DNA of 64,000 nucleotides from Agrobacterium tumefaciens (GCF_013318015.2 NZ_CP115842.1:1356001-1420000), one strand, 5' to 3'; numbered from the stretch's first letter, positions 39,863 through 48,099 are shown. Program-made: numbers and translations. The notes: generated from the sequence alone by a model not told the origin.

Positions 39863-40333
39863 ATGGCAAATAGTCATAAAATAGACGATCTGGACCACTT
39901 CGATCTCAAGATTCTCGAGGCCCTCAGCGAAGACGGGCGCATGTCGGTGCTGCAACTGTCGAAAAGGGTCGGCCTCTCCAAGACGCCGTGCCAGACGCGG
40001 CTCAAGCGGTTGGTGGATGAAGGTTATATTCTGGGCTTCCGTGCGGTGCTCAATCCGCAGAAACTGGGCGTCGACCATATCGCCTTCGCCGAGGTCAAGC
40101 TTTCCGACACACGCGAAAAGGCACTTGAGGAATTCAACACGGCGGTGCGCAAGATCAAGGAGGTGGAGGAATGCCACATGATCGCCGGCGCCTTCGATTA
40201 TCTACTGAAGGTGCGCACCAGCGATATCCGCAAATACCGAAGGGTGCTCGGCGAAAAAATCTCCAGCCTTCCATCGGTTTCCAACACTTCGACATTCGTC
40301 GTGATGCAGTCGGTCAAGGAGACCGGTATCTGA
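39863..40333 (+). CDS. putR: Lrp/AsnC family regulator, probable activator of putA
   Basis: The 156-aa protein has an N-terminal helix-turn-helix (DHFDLKILEALSEDGRMSVLQLSKRVGLSKTPCQTRLKRL) and a C-terminal RAM effector domain. It is divergent from putA, the arrangement of the known rhizobial/Agrobacterium PutR-putA pair in which PutR activates putA in response to proline. The start is uncertain: the ATG at 39863 gives the standard Lrp length but lacks a clear ribosome site; an in-frame ATG at 39827 adds 12 residues and has an AGG just upstream. The A/T-rich spacer of about 175 nt probably holds both promoters. Confidence 0.88.
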   Translation: MANSHKIDDLDHFDLKILEALSEDGRMSVLQLSKRVGLSKTPCQTRLKRLVDEGYILGFRAVLNPQKLGVDHIAFAEVKLSDTREKALEEFNTAVRKIKEVEECHMIAGAFDYLLKVRTSDIRKYRRVLGEKISSLPSVSNTSTFVVMQSVKETGI

Positions 40334-40399
40334 CGACGCGGCGAAGAAAAACGGGCAGGCACGAGCCTACCCGTCTAATGCTTTGCGAATTCTGCCAGC

Positions 40400-40969
40400 T
40401 CAGCGCGCGGTGGCTGCGGCGGTAACGGCGCTCATCTGCGCGTCAGGACCGAACTCGTTTTCGTTTTCGATGCCGAGAAGTTCCTGCAGGCGCAATCGCG
40501 CGCGGCTGACACGGCTCTTGATCGTGCCAACCGGGCAACCGCAAATCTCGGCTGCTTCTTCGTAAGCAAAGCCGGAGGCGCCAATCAGCAATATCGCTTC
40601 GCGCTGATCGTCGGGCAATTTTGCAAGTGCCGTACGAAAATCCTGAAGATCGACCGAACCATGCTGCTCTGGCGGCACAGACAGGCGCGAGGTATAAACC
40701 CCGTCGGTATCCTGTACTTCGCGGCCGGACTTGCGAATCTGGCTGTAGAATTCGTTACGCAGGATCGTCACCAGCCATGCGCGCATGTTGGTGCCAGGCT
40801 GGAAACTCTCCTGTTTCGCCCAGGCCTTCATGATCGTATCCTGCACGAGGTCGTCAGCGCGATCCCTCGAACGGATGAGTGAGATCGCGAATGCGCGCAG
40901 GTTTGGCAGTGCCGCCAGCATTTCCCGTTTGAAATTGTATTCTGTCTGCTCCGGCTCTTTCGCCATCAT
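40400..40969 (-). CDS. ecfG: ECF sigma factor of the general stress response, EcfG
   Basis: The 189-aa sigma factor has region 2 (NLRAFAISLIRSRDRADDLVQDTIMKAWAKQESF and MRAWLVTILRNEFYSQIRK) and region 4 (LAKLPDDQREAILLIGASGFAYEEAAEICGCPVGTIKSRVSRARLRL), plus a short C-terminal tail. Sequence and context with nepR and phyR identify it as EcfG, which directs RNA polymerase to GGAAC-N16/17-CGTT promoters. Its start overlaps the nepR stop (ATGA), so the sigma and its anti-sigma are translationally coupled. A second ATG directly follows the first. Confidence 0.95.
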   Translation of the reverse strand: MMAKEPEQTEYNFKREMLAALPNLRAFAISLIRSRDRADDLVQDTIMKAWAKQESFQPGTNMRAWLVTILRNEFYSQIRKSGREVQDTDGVYTSRLSVPPEQHGSVDLQDFRTALAKLPDDQREAILLIGASGFAYEEAAEICGCPVGTIKSRVSRARLRLQELLGIENENEFGPDAQMSAVTAAATAR

Positions 40970-41172
40970 TCCCCCGAAGCCTTGTCTTTGGCTCTGTTTT
41001 CGGCTTCATCGAGTTTCTCGAGAAGATCGAGGAATTTGTCAGGGATGCCTTCTTCCTGAACAGCATCGTAGAGTTCCCTGAGCTTGCGGGAAATCACCGC
41101 ACGTCCAGAGTGCGGGACCTGAGGGTTGGCCGGATTGTCCGGAGAATCTTGGTCCGATTGAAATATGTTCAT
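40966..41172 (-). CDS. nepR: Anti-sigma factor NepR
   Basis: The 68-aa protein has the NepR core ISRKLRELYDAVQEEGIPDKFLDLLEKLDEAE, two amphipathic helices that clamp EcfG, with a disordered N-terminus. It lies between phyR and ecfG in the standard alphaproteobacterial order. When PhyR is phosphorylated its sigma-like domain binds NepR and frees EcfG. The stop overlaps the ecfG start by four bases. A near-consensus EcfG promoter precedes it, which implies positive feedback. Confidence 0.93.
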   Translation of the reverse strand: MNIFQSDQDSPDNPANPQVPHSGRAVISRKLRELYDAVQEEGIPDKFLDLLEKLDEAENRAKDKASGE

Positions 41173-41224
41173 AACGTCCGGTATTCCTTTTGTGTCGTGG
41201 CAAGAATGCGCGATGAAAAAAATA

Positions 41225-41263
41225 GTTCCGGCGATCCGGAACTTTTTTTATGATGCGCACGTT
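41225..41263. promoter_or_regulatory. Back-to-back EcfG promoters between nepR and phyR
   Basis: For phyR, GGAAC (41238-41242) is followed after 17 nt by CGTT (41260-41263), a perfect match. For nepR on the minus strand, GGAAC (41229-41225) is followed after 16 nt by CATT (about 41208-41205), one mismatch. The two -35 elements form a perfect palindrome GTTCCGG-CGAT-CCGGAAC at 41225-41242. The start codons lie 47 nt downstream for phyR and about 33 nt downstream for nepR. Confidence 0.75.
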
Positions 41264-41309
41264 GCTATCGTGGGTTTGCGTTGCAGACCGCATGAAAGGG
41301 GAGAATTCC

Positions 41310-42104
41310 ATGTCAGTTTCTACACGCATCGCACCGCACCTGCCATATCTGCGCAGGTTCGCGCGTGCCGTTTGCGGCTCTCAATCCACTGGCGATGCCT
41401 ATGTTGCAGCAACACTTGAAGCTCTGATCGCCGATATCAGCATCTTCCCGCCGACAAGCAACGATCGGGTTTCGCTTTATCAATTGTTCGTATCGATTTT
41501 TAGTTCCGTCACGATCAATATAAAGGCCGATGAAAACCTGTCAGGTTGGGAAAAGCGCGCTTCCGCCAACCTCTCTGCGGTACCAGCGCTCGCCCGCCAG
41601 GCTTTCCTTCTGACCACGGTCGAAGAGTTCACAGCGTCGGAAGCAGCAGAGGTTCTGAGGGTAACTGAAGCCCAGATCGGCCAGCTGATCGATGAGGCGG
41701 CCTCTGAAATCGCCCGCCAGGTTGCCACCGATATCATGATTATTGAGGACGAACCTCTGATCGCCATGGATATCGAGCAGATGGTCACCGATCTCGGCCA
41801 TCGCGTTACGGGTATTGCCCGCACGCATGCGGAGGCGATCGATCTCTTCAACCGCACGCAGCCGAAGATGATCCTTGCCGACATCCAGCTTGCAGACGGC
41901 AGCTCCGGGCTCGATGCCATGAAGGAGATCCTTCAGATGACGTCTCTGCCGGTGATCTTCATTACAGCCTTCCCTGAGCGTCTTTTGACGGGTGAGCGGC
42001 CCGAGCCGACATTCCTCGTTACGAAGCCGTTCAACCCGGACATGGTGAAAGCGCTTATCAGCCAGGCGCTGTTTTTCAACGAAAGCTCTCGCGTCGCGGC
42101 GTGA
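41310..42104 (+). CDS. phyR: Response regulator PhyR (sigma-mimic general stress anti-anti-sigma factor)
   Basis: The 264-aa protein has an N-terminal domain resembling an ECF sigma factor (PHLPYLRRFARAVCGSQSTGDAYVAATLEAL; a degenerate sigma4 with ASEAAEVLRVTEAQIGQLI) and a C-terminal receiver starting TDIMIIEDEPLIAMDIEQM with the phospho-acceptor D191 in MILADIQLADG and the late KPF. Phosphorylated PhyR sequesters NepR. GGGGAG precedes the ATG at 41310. It is divergent from nepR-ecfG and followed by a cytoplasmic HWE kinase, its likely phosphodonor or modulator. Confidence 0.95.
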   Translation: MSVSTRIAPHLPYLRRFARAVCGSQSTGDAYVAATLEALIADISIFPPTSNDRVSLYQLFVSIFSSVTINIKADENLSGWEKRASANLSAVPALARQAFLLTTVEEFTASEAAEVLRVTEAQIGQLIDEAASEIARQVATDIMIIEDEPLIAMDIEQMVTDLGHRVTGIARTHAEAIDLFNRTQPKMILADIQLADGSSGLDAMKEILQMTSLPVIFITAFPERLLTGERPEPTFLVTKPFNPDMVKALISQALFFNESSRVAA

Positions 42105-42130
42105 AATTTGCCGAAACCGTAGACTGTCCG

Positions 42131-42155
42131 GGAACAACTACGGTACCCGGACGTT
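42131..42155 (+). promoter_or_regulatory. EcfG-type promoter for the cytoplasmic HWE kinase gene
   Basis: GGAAC (42131-42135), 16 nt, then CGTT (42152-42155), a full consensus match. It is 45 nt before the kinase start, so the kinase gene is probably autoinduced with the general stress response. Confidence 0.72.
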
Positions 42156-42199
42156 CGCGGTTACGGTCGTGAGGTGATCTCACGGCTTTTTGCAGGGAG

Positions 42200-43189
42200 A
42201 TGAATTTGCATCGGCTGGCATGGCATAACGCGGAGAGGAACGAGAGCGAGCTACACGATTCGCTCGTCCTCGCTTTGCTCGATTCGGGCGAGACAGTCAT
42301 GTTACAAGACTGGAACCGCGAGTATATATTCGTGGCCAATCTGCCGGATGTGTGGCGTCTGCCGACCGATAGCCATCCTACGGATGAAAATGTGTTTGGC
42401 ACCGATCTTTCAGAGCGGCTTGCCGAACTCAAAAAAGATATGAATGTGGTGGGCAGTCGGGGCATGCTGGAAGTTAATGCCGGCAATGACCGGGTTTTCC
42501 AGTTCCAGATCCATTCCACCTTCAACCAGGCGAAGCAGGCGGTGATGAAAACCACCATTCGCGAGGTGACGGCGGAACGGCGGCGCGAGCAGCTTTTGCG
42601 CTCGCTGCTGCGCGAGGTCAGCCACCGTTCCAAGAACCTCCTGGCGATCATCCAGAGCCTTGCGGGCCAGACGGCCCGTTTCAGCCTCACCAAGGATGAT
42701 TTTCTGCGCAAGTTTCGGGGGCGGTTACACGCTCTTGCCCAAAGTCAGGATCTCATCACGGATTCCGACTGGAGAGGTGCTCGCATATTCGAGCTTCTTC
42801 GCCAGCAATTCGATCTTTATGTGCCGGAATATCCTAATCTCATCCACATGGAAGGTGAAAACCTGCTGCTCAATCCGAATGGGGCGCTTTATATCGGTCT
42901 GGCTTTCCATGAGCTGGTCGTCAATACGGTCAGCCATAGCGGCAATCTCGCCTATCATCCGCCAATCTCGCTGCAATGCCGACAGGAAGGCGATTTTTGT
43001 ATCGTTGAGTGGATAGAGCCGATCATGCCATCGAAAGAGCCGGCGCAGGCGAGGCGCGGCAGTTTCGGCAGCGTCGTGCTGGAAAAGGTCGTTCCATCCG
43101 CATTGGGCGGGAGTGCCGAATATCACCTCACGCCGGAGCGGATCGTCTACCGGCTTAAATTTCCTTCCGGGGACGTCACCGACATTTGA
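42200..43189 (+). CDS. Cytoplasmic sensor histidine kinase, HWE/HisKA_2 family
   Basis: The 329-aa protein has no membrane segment. Residues about 20-125 look like a PAS-type sensor (ETVMLQDWNREYIFVANLP). The dimerisation/phosphorylation helix LLREVSHRSKNLLAIIQSLAGQ carries H142, and the N box is AFHELVVNTVSHSG. The late GSVVLEKVVPSALGG is the ATP-lid region. It sits directly after phyR with a perfect EcfG promoter, so it probably feeds the PhyR pathway. The ATG touches its GGGAG ribosome site, which is unusually close; a TTG two codons later (42206) would have ideal spacing and may be the true start. Confidence 0.88.
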   Translation: MNLHRLAWHNAERNESELHDSLVLALLDSGETVMLQDWNREYIFVANLPDVWRLPTDSHPTDENVFGTDLSERLAELKKDMNVVGSRGMLEVNAGNDRVFQFQIHSTFNQAKQAVMKTTIREVTAERRREQLLRSLLREVSHRSKNLLAIIQSLAGQTARFSLTKDDFLRKFRGRLHALAQSQDLITDSDWRGARIFELLRQQFDLYVPEYPNLIHMEGENLLLNPNGALYIGLAFHELVVNTVSHSGNLAYHPPISLQCRQEGDFCIVEWIEPIMPSKEPAQARRGSFGSVVLEKVVPSALGGSAEYHLTPERIVYRLKFPSGDVTDI

Positions 43190-43262
43190 AATTTCGAAAT
43201 AATGGCCCTCGGTTGGAGACCTGCCTCATAGGCAGCACTTCGGCCGTTTTTGCGAGAACGCA

Positions 43263-43299
43263 AAAAAAAGCACGGCCCATGAAAGAGCCGTGCTTTTTT
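43263..43299. terminator. Rho-independent terminator after the HWE kinase gene
   Basis: GCACGGC and GCCGTGC arms extend into an A-run on one side and a T-run on the other, so it can act on both strands between the two convergent kinase genes. Confidence 0.75.
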
Positions 43300-43487
43300 A
43301 TTATGACAGGTTTTCAGGGGTGAAACCTGTTTATTGTCAGCCAAGCTTCAGGCGGGGACGGGGGAATTGCTTGGCCTGCATTAAAAATGCATCCGACCTA
43401 ATTCGGTTCCACTAAAACGTATTTTTTTTGCGGAGGGCGAAATTAGCTGCTTTTTGTCTGCAGGTACGGGATCCAGCACGCCATTTT

Positions 43488-45212
43488 TCAAAGCGGGCCG
43501 GCCTGATCGGGTCGCTTGGGTATAAAATAACGCATCGGCGCTTCAAGCGACCATTCGAACCCGGTTTCGCGATACTCCGTCACCACCTGTCCGCCGAATG
43601 CGCCTTCCGCATGCCTTTTGATGACCGTGGTACCAAAGCCCTTGCGGCTTGGTTCCTTCGCCGGCGGCCCGCCCGTTTCGGTCCAGACGATATAAATCAT
43701 CTGACGTCCATCTTTTTCGAGCGGCTTCCAGCTCACCGTGATTTTTCCGAGCGCAACCGACAGGGCGCCATATTTGATGGAGTTCGTCGTCAGCTCATGC
43801 ACCACGAGCCCGAAATTTTGCGCCGCTTCCGGAGAAAGCATGAAATCGTCCCCAGACAGCTCGAAGCGTTCCGAAACGGTGCCGAAAACGTCGAGGTGGG
43901 TCTCGATCAGCTTACGGATCGGCAAGCCCTGCCATTGAACCTCCGCCAATGCCCGGATCGACATTCCGAGACCGCGCAGGCGGTGGTCCACCTCTTTCTG
44001 GAATTCCGGGATGCTTTTGTTTTCCCGCCCCAATTGCCGGATCATCGCCTGAACCAGCGTCAAAATATTCTTGGAGCGGTGAACCAGTTCGTGCAGCAGA
44101 AGTTGCAGCCGTTCTTCCGACTGGCTTCTGTCGAAGGAAGCATTGGAGAGCGCGACGGCAACCTGGTTGGCCTCCTTGATCTTGGTATCGACGGGCGCCA
44201 CGATCTCGCCTTCACCGATGCGTTCAGCCATGAGCGTGAGATCGCGAATGGAACTGCGCAACTGCCGGCCGACCAGATAGGCGCCGCCGATGGCGATGAG
44301 CACCAGCATCGTGCTGCCGATCATCATTTGCCGCCACGTGTCGACCAATGCTGCCTGACTTGCGGCAAGTGGCCCCCACATCACAGTTCGCCATTGCCAG
44401 CCCGGCAATTGGGCATAGGCATAGAGGTTACCCTTGTCGTCGAAGAAATTGCCGCTGAAGGCCCGCATTTCTGAAAGAATGGCGGGGCTGGCAAATGGCT
44501 TGCCCACTTCCACCCCATTCTGAGCACTGGAAACGACAACACGATTGTTACCGTCGATAATGGCGACCGCCCAGTTGCGCGGCAGGTTTTCCGTGGGAAT
44601 GAGCCGGCTCAGGTCACTTGTATTCTGCGTCAGGATCAGGGCATCTCCGGCGGACCCCAGATTGGGGTCGAGCGGCAAGGTAACGTTGAACACCCATTCC
44701 TTGCTCGTCGCGCCGAAAAACATGTCTGAAACGGTGATCCGACGGGATTCGATTGCCTTGGCCAGATTGGCCTCGGCCGGCACCTTGCTGAGAGGCTGGC
44801 CAAATGACACCCGGGTATTGAGATACTGTTCGCCTTCCTTGGTAGCCAGAATGGCGTACAGGCCCTCCCGTTTCAGGCTTTCGGCAACACGTCCCTGAAA
44901 AGCGGCAAGATTGCCATTCTCGAGTTCCGGGAATTGCGACAGCAGATTGAGGGAGGTGGCGATTTCCTGCAGGCGCCTATCGATGTTGCGGCTGACGACC
45001 CTGACATCCTCGATCGTCTCCCGTTGCAGGTCGTCGCGCTTTTCGCTTTCAAGGCGCAGCATCAAGTAGCCGCCGAAAAGGATAAGCGGCAGGGTGATGA
45101 CGGTTGCCATCACCACCAGATAGGTGCCGATGGAGGCCGTTGGAAAAAAATTCGCACTGCGTCGACGTAAAGCAGAGAACGTGTTTTTCAGTTTTTTGCC
45201 GGGTTGAGGCAT
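43488..45212 (-). CDS. Membrane sensor histidine kinase, HWE/HisKA_2 family with periplasmic sensor
   Basis: The 574-aa protein has a membrane segment at about 28-52 (GTYLVVMATVITLPLILFGG), a periplasmic domain of about 240 residues resembling dCache/CHASE sensors, a second membrane segment at about 297-316 (MIGSTMLVLIAIGGAYLVG), a HAMP-like linker and the kinase core LLLHELVHRSKNILTLVQAM with H378. The N box VVHELTTNSIKYGAL and GFGTTVIKRHAEGAFGG complete the core. It is encoded next to the PhyR locus, convergent with the cytoplasmic kinase, and is a candidate stress sensor for PhyR. I find no EcfG promoter for it. Confidence 0.9.
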   Translation of the reverse strand: MPQPGKKLKNTFSALRRRSANFFPTASIGTYLVVMATVITLPLILFGGYLMLRLESEKRDDLQRETIEDVRVVSRNIDRRLQEIATSLNLLSQFPELENGNLAAFQGRVAESLKREGLYAILATKEGEQYLNTRVSFGQPLSKVPAEANLAKAIESRRITVSDMFFGATSKEWVFNVTLPLDPNLGSAGDALILTQNTSDLSRLIPTENLPRNWAVAIIDGNNRVVVSSAQNGVEVGKPFASPAILSEMRAFSGNFFDDKGNLYAYAQLPGWQWRTVMWGPLAASQAALVDTWRQMMIGSTMLVLIAIGGAYLVGRQLRSSIRDLTLMAERIGEGEIVAPVDTKIKEANQVAVALSNASFDRSQSEERLQLLLHELVHRSKNILTLVQAMIRQLGRENKSIPEFQKEVDHRLRGLGMSIRALAEVQWQGLPIRKLIETHLDVFGTVSERFELSGDDFMLSPEAAQNFGLVVHELTTNSIKYGALSVALGKITVSWKPLEKDGRQMIYIVWTETGGPPAKEPSRKGFGTTVIKRHAEGAFGGQVVTEYRETGFEWSLEAPMRYFIPKRPDQAGPL

Positions 45213-45342
45213 GCAAAAACTCCGGCAGTTACGGCATTGTTACGTCACGGATAATACCGCGCCATCCTCCTTTAGCAATGCCTGATTTTTTCGTTCCGGA
45301 GCCGCAAAATGTCGCAATCGCGTCTATGCGACTGAAAAAATC

Positions 45343-45368
45343 GGAACCATTTCAATGGTCAGCCCGTT
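45343..45368 (+). promoter_or_regulatory. EcfG-type promoter for the PRC-barrel gene
   Basis: GGAAC (45343-45347), 17 nt, then CGTT (45365-45368), a full match, 83 nt before the start codon at 45451. Confidence 0.7.
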
Positions 45369-45450
45369 TGCAAAGCGAACCGGTCATGGAGTGGAAAGCG
45401 AAATTCGTCACCGCCCGGCCAGTCAAAAACGATGAAAGGAAGGTACGAAA

Positions 45451-46026
45451 ATGGCAAAGAAACTTACGATACTCGTCACCGCCGCCCTGATGGGCACGAC
45501 GGCTTTCGCGCCGCTTGCCATCGCCCAGGGTACAACCCAGCCAGCACCGGCAAATCCGAGTGCTCAGACCGAACCAGCAACGCCTCCCGCCACCCCGATG
45601 GCGCCGGCGGCTCCTCTGGCCAATGACAGCGCGGCCGCGACGACAGGCGGTGCTTACATCACCCAGCAGGGCGAAACGCAGATCAGCGCCAATGATTACA
45701 TCGGCAAGTCGGTTTATACCGCAGCCGACGAGAGCATCGGTAACGTCACCAACCTCATCATGGAAAAAGACGGTGGTCTCGTCGCAGCCGTGATTGGTGT
45801 CGGCGGTTTCCTCGGTATCGGTGCCAAGGATGTCGCGGTGCCTATGGACAAGGTAACGATGACCCGCAACACGCAGGACGGCACTATTCGCCTGACGACG
45901 ACCGAAACGGCGGAAACGCTGAAGGCTGCTCCGGAATTCAAGACGCTGGAACAGCAGGCCAGCGAAAAGAGCGCGGCAACGCCGGCAGCTCCGGACAGCA
46001 CCACCACGTCCGCCACCAAGCCCTGA
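45451..46026 (+). CDS. Secreted PRC-barrel domain protein
   Basis: The 191-aa protein has a signal peptide (MAKKLTILVTAALMGTTAFA, cleavage near AIAQG), a Pro/Ala/Thr-rich linker (about 30-65) and a PRC-barrel at about 70-150 (ISANDYIGKSVYTAADESIGNVTNLIMEKDGGLVAAVIGVGGFLG; KDVAVPMDKVTM). A low-complexity tail ends TTTSATKP. PRC-barrel proteins of this type are envelope-associated and often stress-induced; no enzymatic role is known. A perfect EcfG promoter upstream supports membership of the general stress regulon. Confidence 0.87.
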   Translation: MAKKLTILVTAALMGTTAFAPLAIAQGTTQPAPANPSAQTEPATPPATPMAPAAPLANDSAAATTGGAYITQQGETQISANDYIGKSVYTAADESIGNVTNLIMEKDGGLVAAVIGVGGFLGIGAKDVAVPMDKVTMTRNTQDGTIRLTTTETAETLKAAPEFKTLEQQASEKSAATPAAPDSTTTSATKP

Positions 46027-46080
46027 TCCCCTTACCTGGGAGGCAGGAGCGGGATCGACCCCAACAGGCGTCCCGCGAGA

Positions 46081-46108
46081 GACACCGGCCATTGGCCGGT
46101 GTCTTTTT
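46081..46108. terminator. Terminator between PRC-barrel gene and galE
   Basis: GACACCGGCC-ATT-GGCCGGTGTC is a perfect 10-bp stem followed by five T residues on the plus strand. It lies 55 nt after the PRC-barrel stop and 19 nt from the end of convergent galE. Confidence 0.82.
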
Positions 46109-46126
46109 GTTTTAAATTGCGTTCGC

Positions 46127-47110
46127 TCAGTCCCCGGCGTTGCGCGAGGAATGCCAGGCCCAGGCGGATTTGATGATATCAGACAGGGAATAACGCGGCT
46201 CCCAGCCCAACACCGCCTTTGCCTTGTCGTTATTGGCGACAAGGGTGGTGGAATCGCCATCGCGGCGGTCGGTATATTCTACCGGGAAGGGGCGGCCGGA
46301 TACGTCCGAAATCGCCGTCAGCAACTCCTTCACAGTCGTGCCGGTGCCGGTGCCAAGGTTGAGTTCAACCGTTTCACCGCCCGCCAGCAGATAGTCCACT
46401 GCCCGCACATGGGCGTCGGCAAGATCGAGAATATGGATGTAGTCACGCACGCAGGTGCCGTCGCGGGTGTCATAATCCGTGCCGAACACCTTGAAGCCTT
46501 GACGCCGACCGAGTGCCGCCTCGATGGCGAGCGGGATTGCGTGGGTTTCCGGCTTGTGCCATTCGCCGATGCGGCCTTCGAAATCTGCACCTGCGGCGTT
46601 GAAATAGCGCAGCATCACCGAGCGCAGCCCTTTATAGGTGCTGTAATCCTTCAGTGCCTGCTCGACTACCCATTTGGTGCGGCCGTAAGGGTTGATCGGC
46701 GCCTGACGGTGCGTCTCGTCAATCGGCACCTGTTCCGGCAAACCGTAGGTGGCGCAGGTGGAGGAGAAGACAAATGCCGTGACCCCGGCATCGATGGCGG
46801 CAGACAGCAGGTTGAGCGAACCGATGACGTTGTTGTCGTAGAAGGCCACGGGTTGCTTTACCGATTCGCCGACTTCAATCAGCGCCGCAAAGTGGAGTAC
46901 GGCCTCCGGCTGGTGCTTGGCGAAAACCTCGTCCAGACGCGCGCGGTCGCGAATGTCGCCCTGCTCGAAGGGTCCCCAGCGGACGAATTCCTCATGTCCA
47001 TTGGACAGATTGTCGAAAACGACCGGTTCATATCCCCGCTCCGACAGGAGAAGGCAGGTATGCGAACCGATATAGCCGGCACCGCCGACGACAAGGACTT
47101 TCTTCTTCAT
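46127..47110 (-). CDS. galE: UDP-glucose 4-epimerase
   Basis: The 327-aa extended SDR starts MKKKVLVVGGAGYIGSHTCLLL and has FSSTCATYGLPEQVPIDE, the catalytic YGRTKWVVEQ (YxxxK) and the GalE-specific CVRDYIHILDLADAH. It interconverts UDP-glucose and UDP-galactose, supplying galactose for exopolysaccharide and LPS; in rhizobia the orthologue is also called exoB. AAAGGCG precedes the ATG at 47110; the upstream in-frame extension is unlikely. It convergently faces the PRC-barrel gene over a shared terminator. Confidence 0.93.
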   Translation of the reverse strand: MKKKVLVVGGAGYIGSHTCLLLSERGYEPVVFDNLSNGHEEFVRWGPFEQGDIRDRARLDEVFAKHQPEAVLHFAALIEVGESVKQPVAFYDNNVIGSLNLLSAAIDAGVTAFVFSSTCATYGLPEQVPIDETHRQAPINPYGRTKWVVEQALKDYSTYKGLRSVMLRYFNAAGADFEGRIGEWHKPETHAIPLAIEAALGRRQGFKVFGTDYDTRDGTCVRDYIHILDLADAHVRAVDYLLAGGETVELNLGTGTGTTVKELLTAISDVSGRPFPVEYTDRRDGDSTTLVANNDKAKAVLGWEPRYSLSDIIKSAWAWHSSRNAGD

Positions 47111-47223
47111 CAATCGCCTTTCAGAAAAAAACGGGACGTGCGGGAGACTGTATTTCACTTTGTTCAAATAAGGGCGGCGTGGCACTGAGCACCATCAACC
47201 AGTCTATCCATCGCGGGTAACAT

Positions 47224-47258
47224 AAAAAAAACTGCGCATCCATGGTCTGGATGCGCAG
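47224..47258 (-). terminator. Terminator of the DUF883/holin-like gene pair
   Basis: CTGCGCATCCA / TGGATGCGCAG is an 11-bp perfect stem with a five-base loop. On the minus strand it is followed by an eight-T run, a canonical terminator 50 nt after the holin-like gene. Confidence 0.85.
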
Positions 47259-47307
47259 CAGCAAATGAGAGTTTGACGAAGAGCCTTAAACGCGCCCGAA
47301 GGCGTGC

Positions 47308-47745
47308 CTATTTCTTTTTTCTGGTGTTGGCTCTGGTTGCCAGAAAGCCGGCAGCCATGGCAACGGCGAGCGTCGCGTAGGGGCGCGCCTGGATCGCCAG
47401 CGTCAGCAGCGATTGCAGCGCCAGAGGTGCTGCGGTCAAGGGAGCCGCCGTCAAGGATGCGACGGGTCGTCTTGCGGCATAGGCTCTCGGACGTTTGACG
47501 ATCGCAAGCGCCACCAGCATGATGACACCAAGCAGAAACGCCGTACCGGCTACGACAAGCGCGGCCGGCCCCGCGCCGACATGCCTGGCCAGATAGATGG
47601 ACCCCGCCACGACAGCCGCTACGAAGGCGATCAGGAAGAATATCCCGGTCAGCACCCAAAGGATTATCGTGGCGCGCAGGCGCCGCGTCACGACGCGTCC
47701 CTCACGCTGGGTGTCTCCCAAATAGACCAGCAATGCCTCAAGCAT
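47308..47745 (-). CDS. Phage-holin-like (Actinobacteriophage holin/DUF1469-type) membrane protein
   Basis: The 145-aa protein has two strong membrane segments at about 28-50 (ILWVLTGIFFLIAFVAAVVAG) and 60-83 (ALVVAGTAFLLGVIMLVALAIV) and a weaker one near the C-terminus before a basic KKK end. This topology matches holin-like proteins that follow DUF883 genes in many proteobacteria; nothing indicates a phage origin here. It lies nine bases downstream of the DUF883 gene in the same operon, under an EcfG-type promoter. A role at the membrane during stress is inferred. Confidence 0.7.
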   Translation of the reverse strand: MLEALLVYLGDTQREGRVVTRRLRATIILWVLTGIFFLIAFVAAVVAGSIYLARHVGAGPAALVVAGTAFLLGVIMLVALAIVKRPRAYAARRPVASLTAAPLTAAPLALQSLLTLAIQARPYATLAVAMAAGFLATRANTRKKK

Positions 47746-47754
47746 GATGCGGCC

Positions 47755-48099
47755 TTATCGACGTGTGAGGAGAGCGAGCACGAAACCGACACCAACGGCG
47801 ATGCCGAGGGACTGCAGCGGGTTCTTCTGGACCTGATCCGTCAGATTGTCGTTCAGCGAGGAAATTTCGTTGCGAACGCTGTCGGCCATCTCGCCGGAAG
47901 CGGTCAGCGCGTCGTCGGCCACGCGGGCGGCCTGCGCCTTCAATTCATGCGAGGCTCCAACGCCCAGCGCCTTAACGCTCTTGGCAAGATTTGCCAGATC
48001 TTCGCGAAGTTGGGCAAGCTGTGCTGCCACATCGGCTGCATCGCCGTTTTCGAGGGATTGCTGGATCTTGTCGTTGACGCTGCTACGCACGCTTGCCAT
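47755..48099 (-). CDS. DUF883 (ElaB/YqjD-like) membrane-anchored protein
   Basis: The 114-aa protein is helical and charged (QLAQLREDLANLAKSVKAL; long amphipathic stretch to about residue 85) and ends with the characteristic NPLQSLGIAVGVGFVLALLTRR membrane anchor with terminal Arg pair. E. coli relatives ElaB/YqjD are stationary-phase membrane proteins that associate with ribosomes. The perfect EcfG-type promoter at 48228-48252 fits a stationary/stress role. The holin-like gene follows immediately. Confidence 0.87.
   Translation of the reverse strand: MASVRSSVNDKIQQSLENGDAADVAAQLAQLREDLANLAKSVKALGVGASHELKAQAARVADDALTASGEMADSVRNEISSLNDNLTDQVQKNPLQSLGIAVGVGFVLALLTRR

Noticed and set aside
45275..45297. 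GGAAC on the minus strand upstream of the membrane HWE kinase as an EcfG promoter
   Set aside because: No CGTT-like element follows at the right distance.
47308..47745. Holin-like gene as evidence of a prophage
   Set aside because: No other phage genes, integrase or attachment site is nearby, and the DUF883 partner and stress promoter explain it better.
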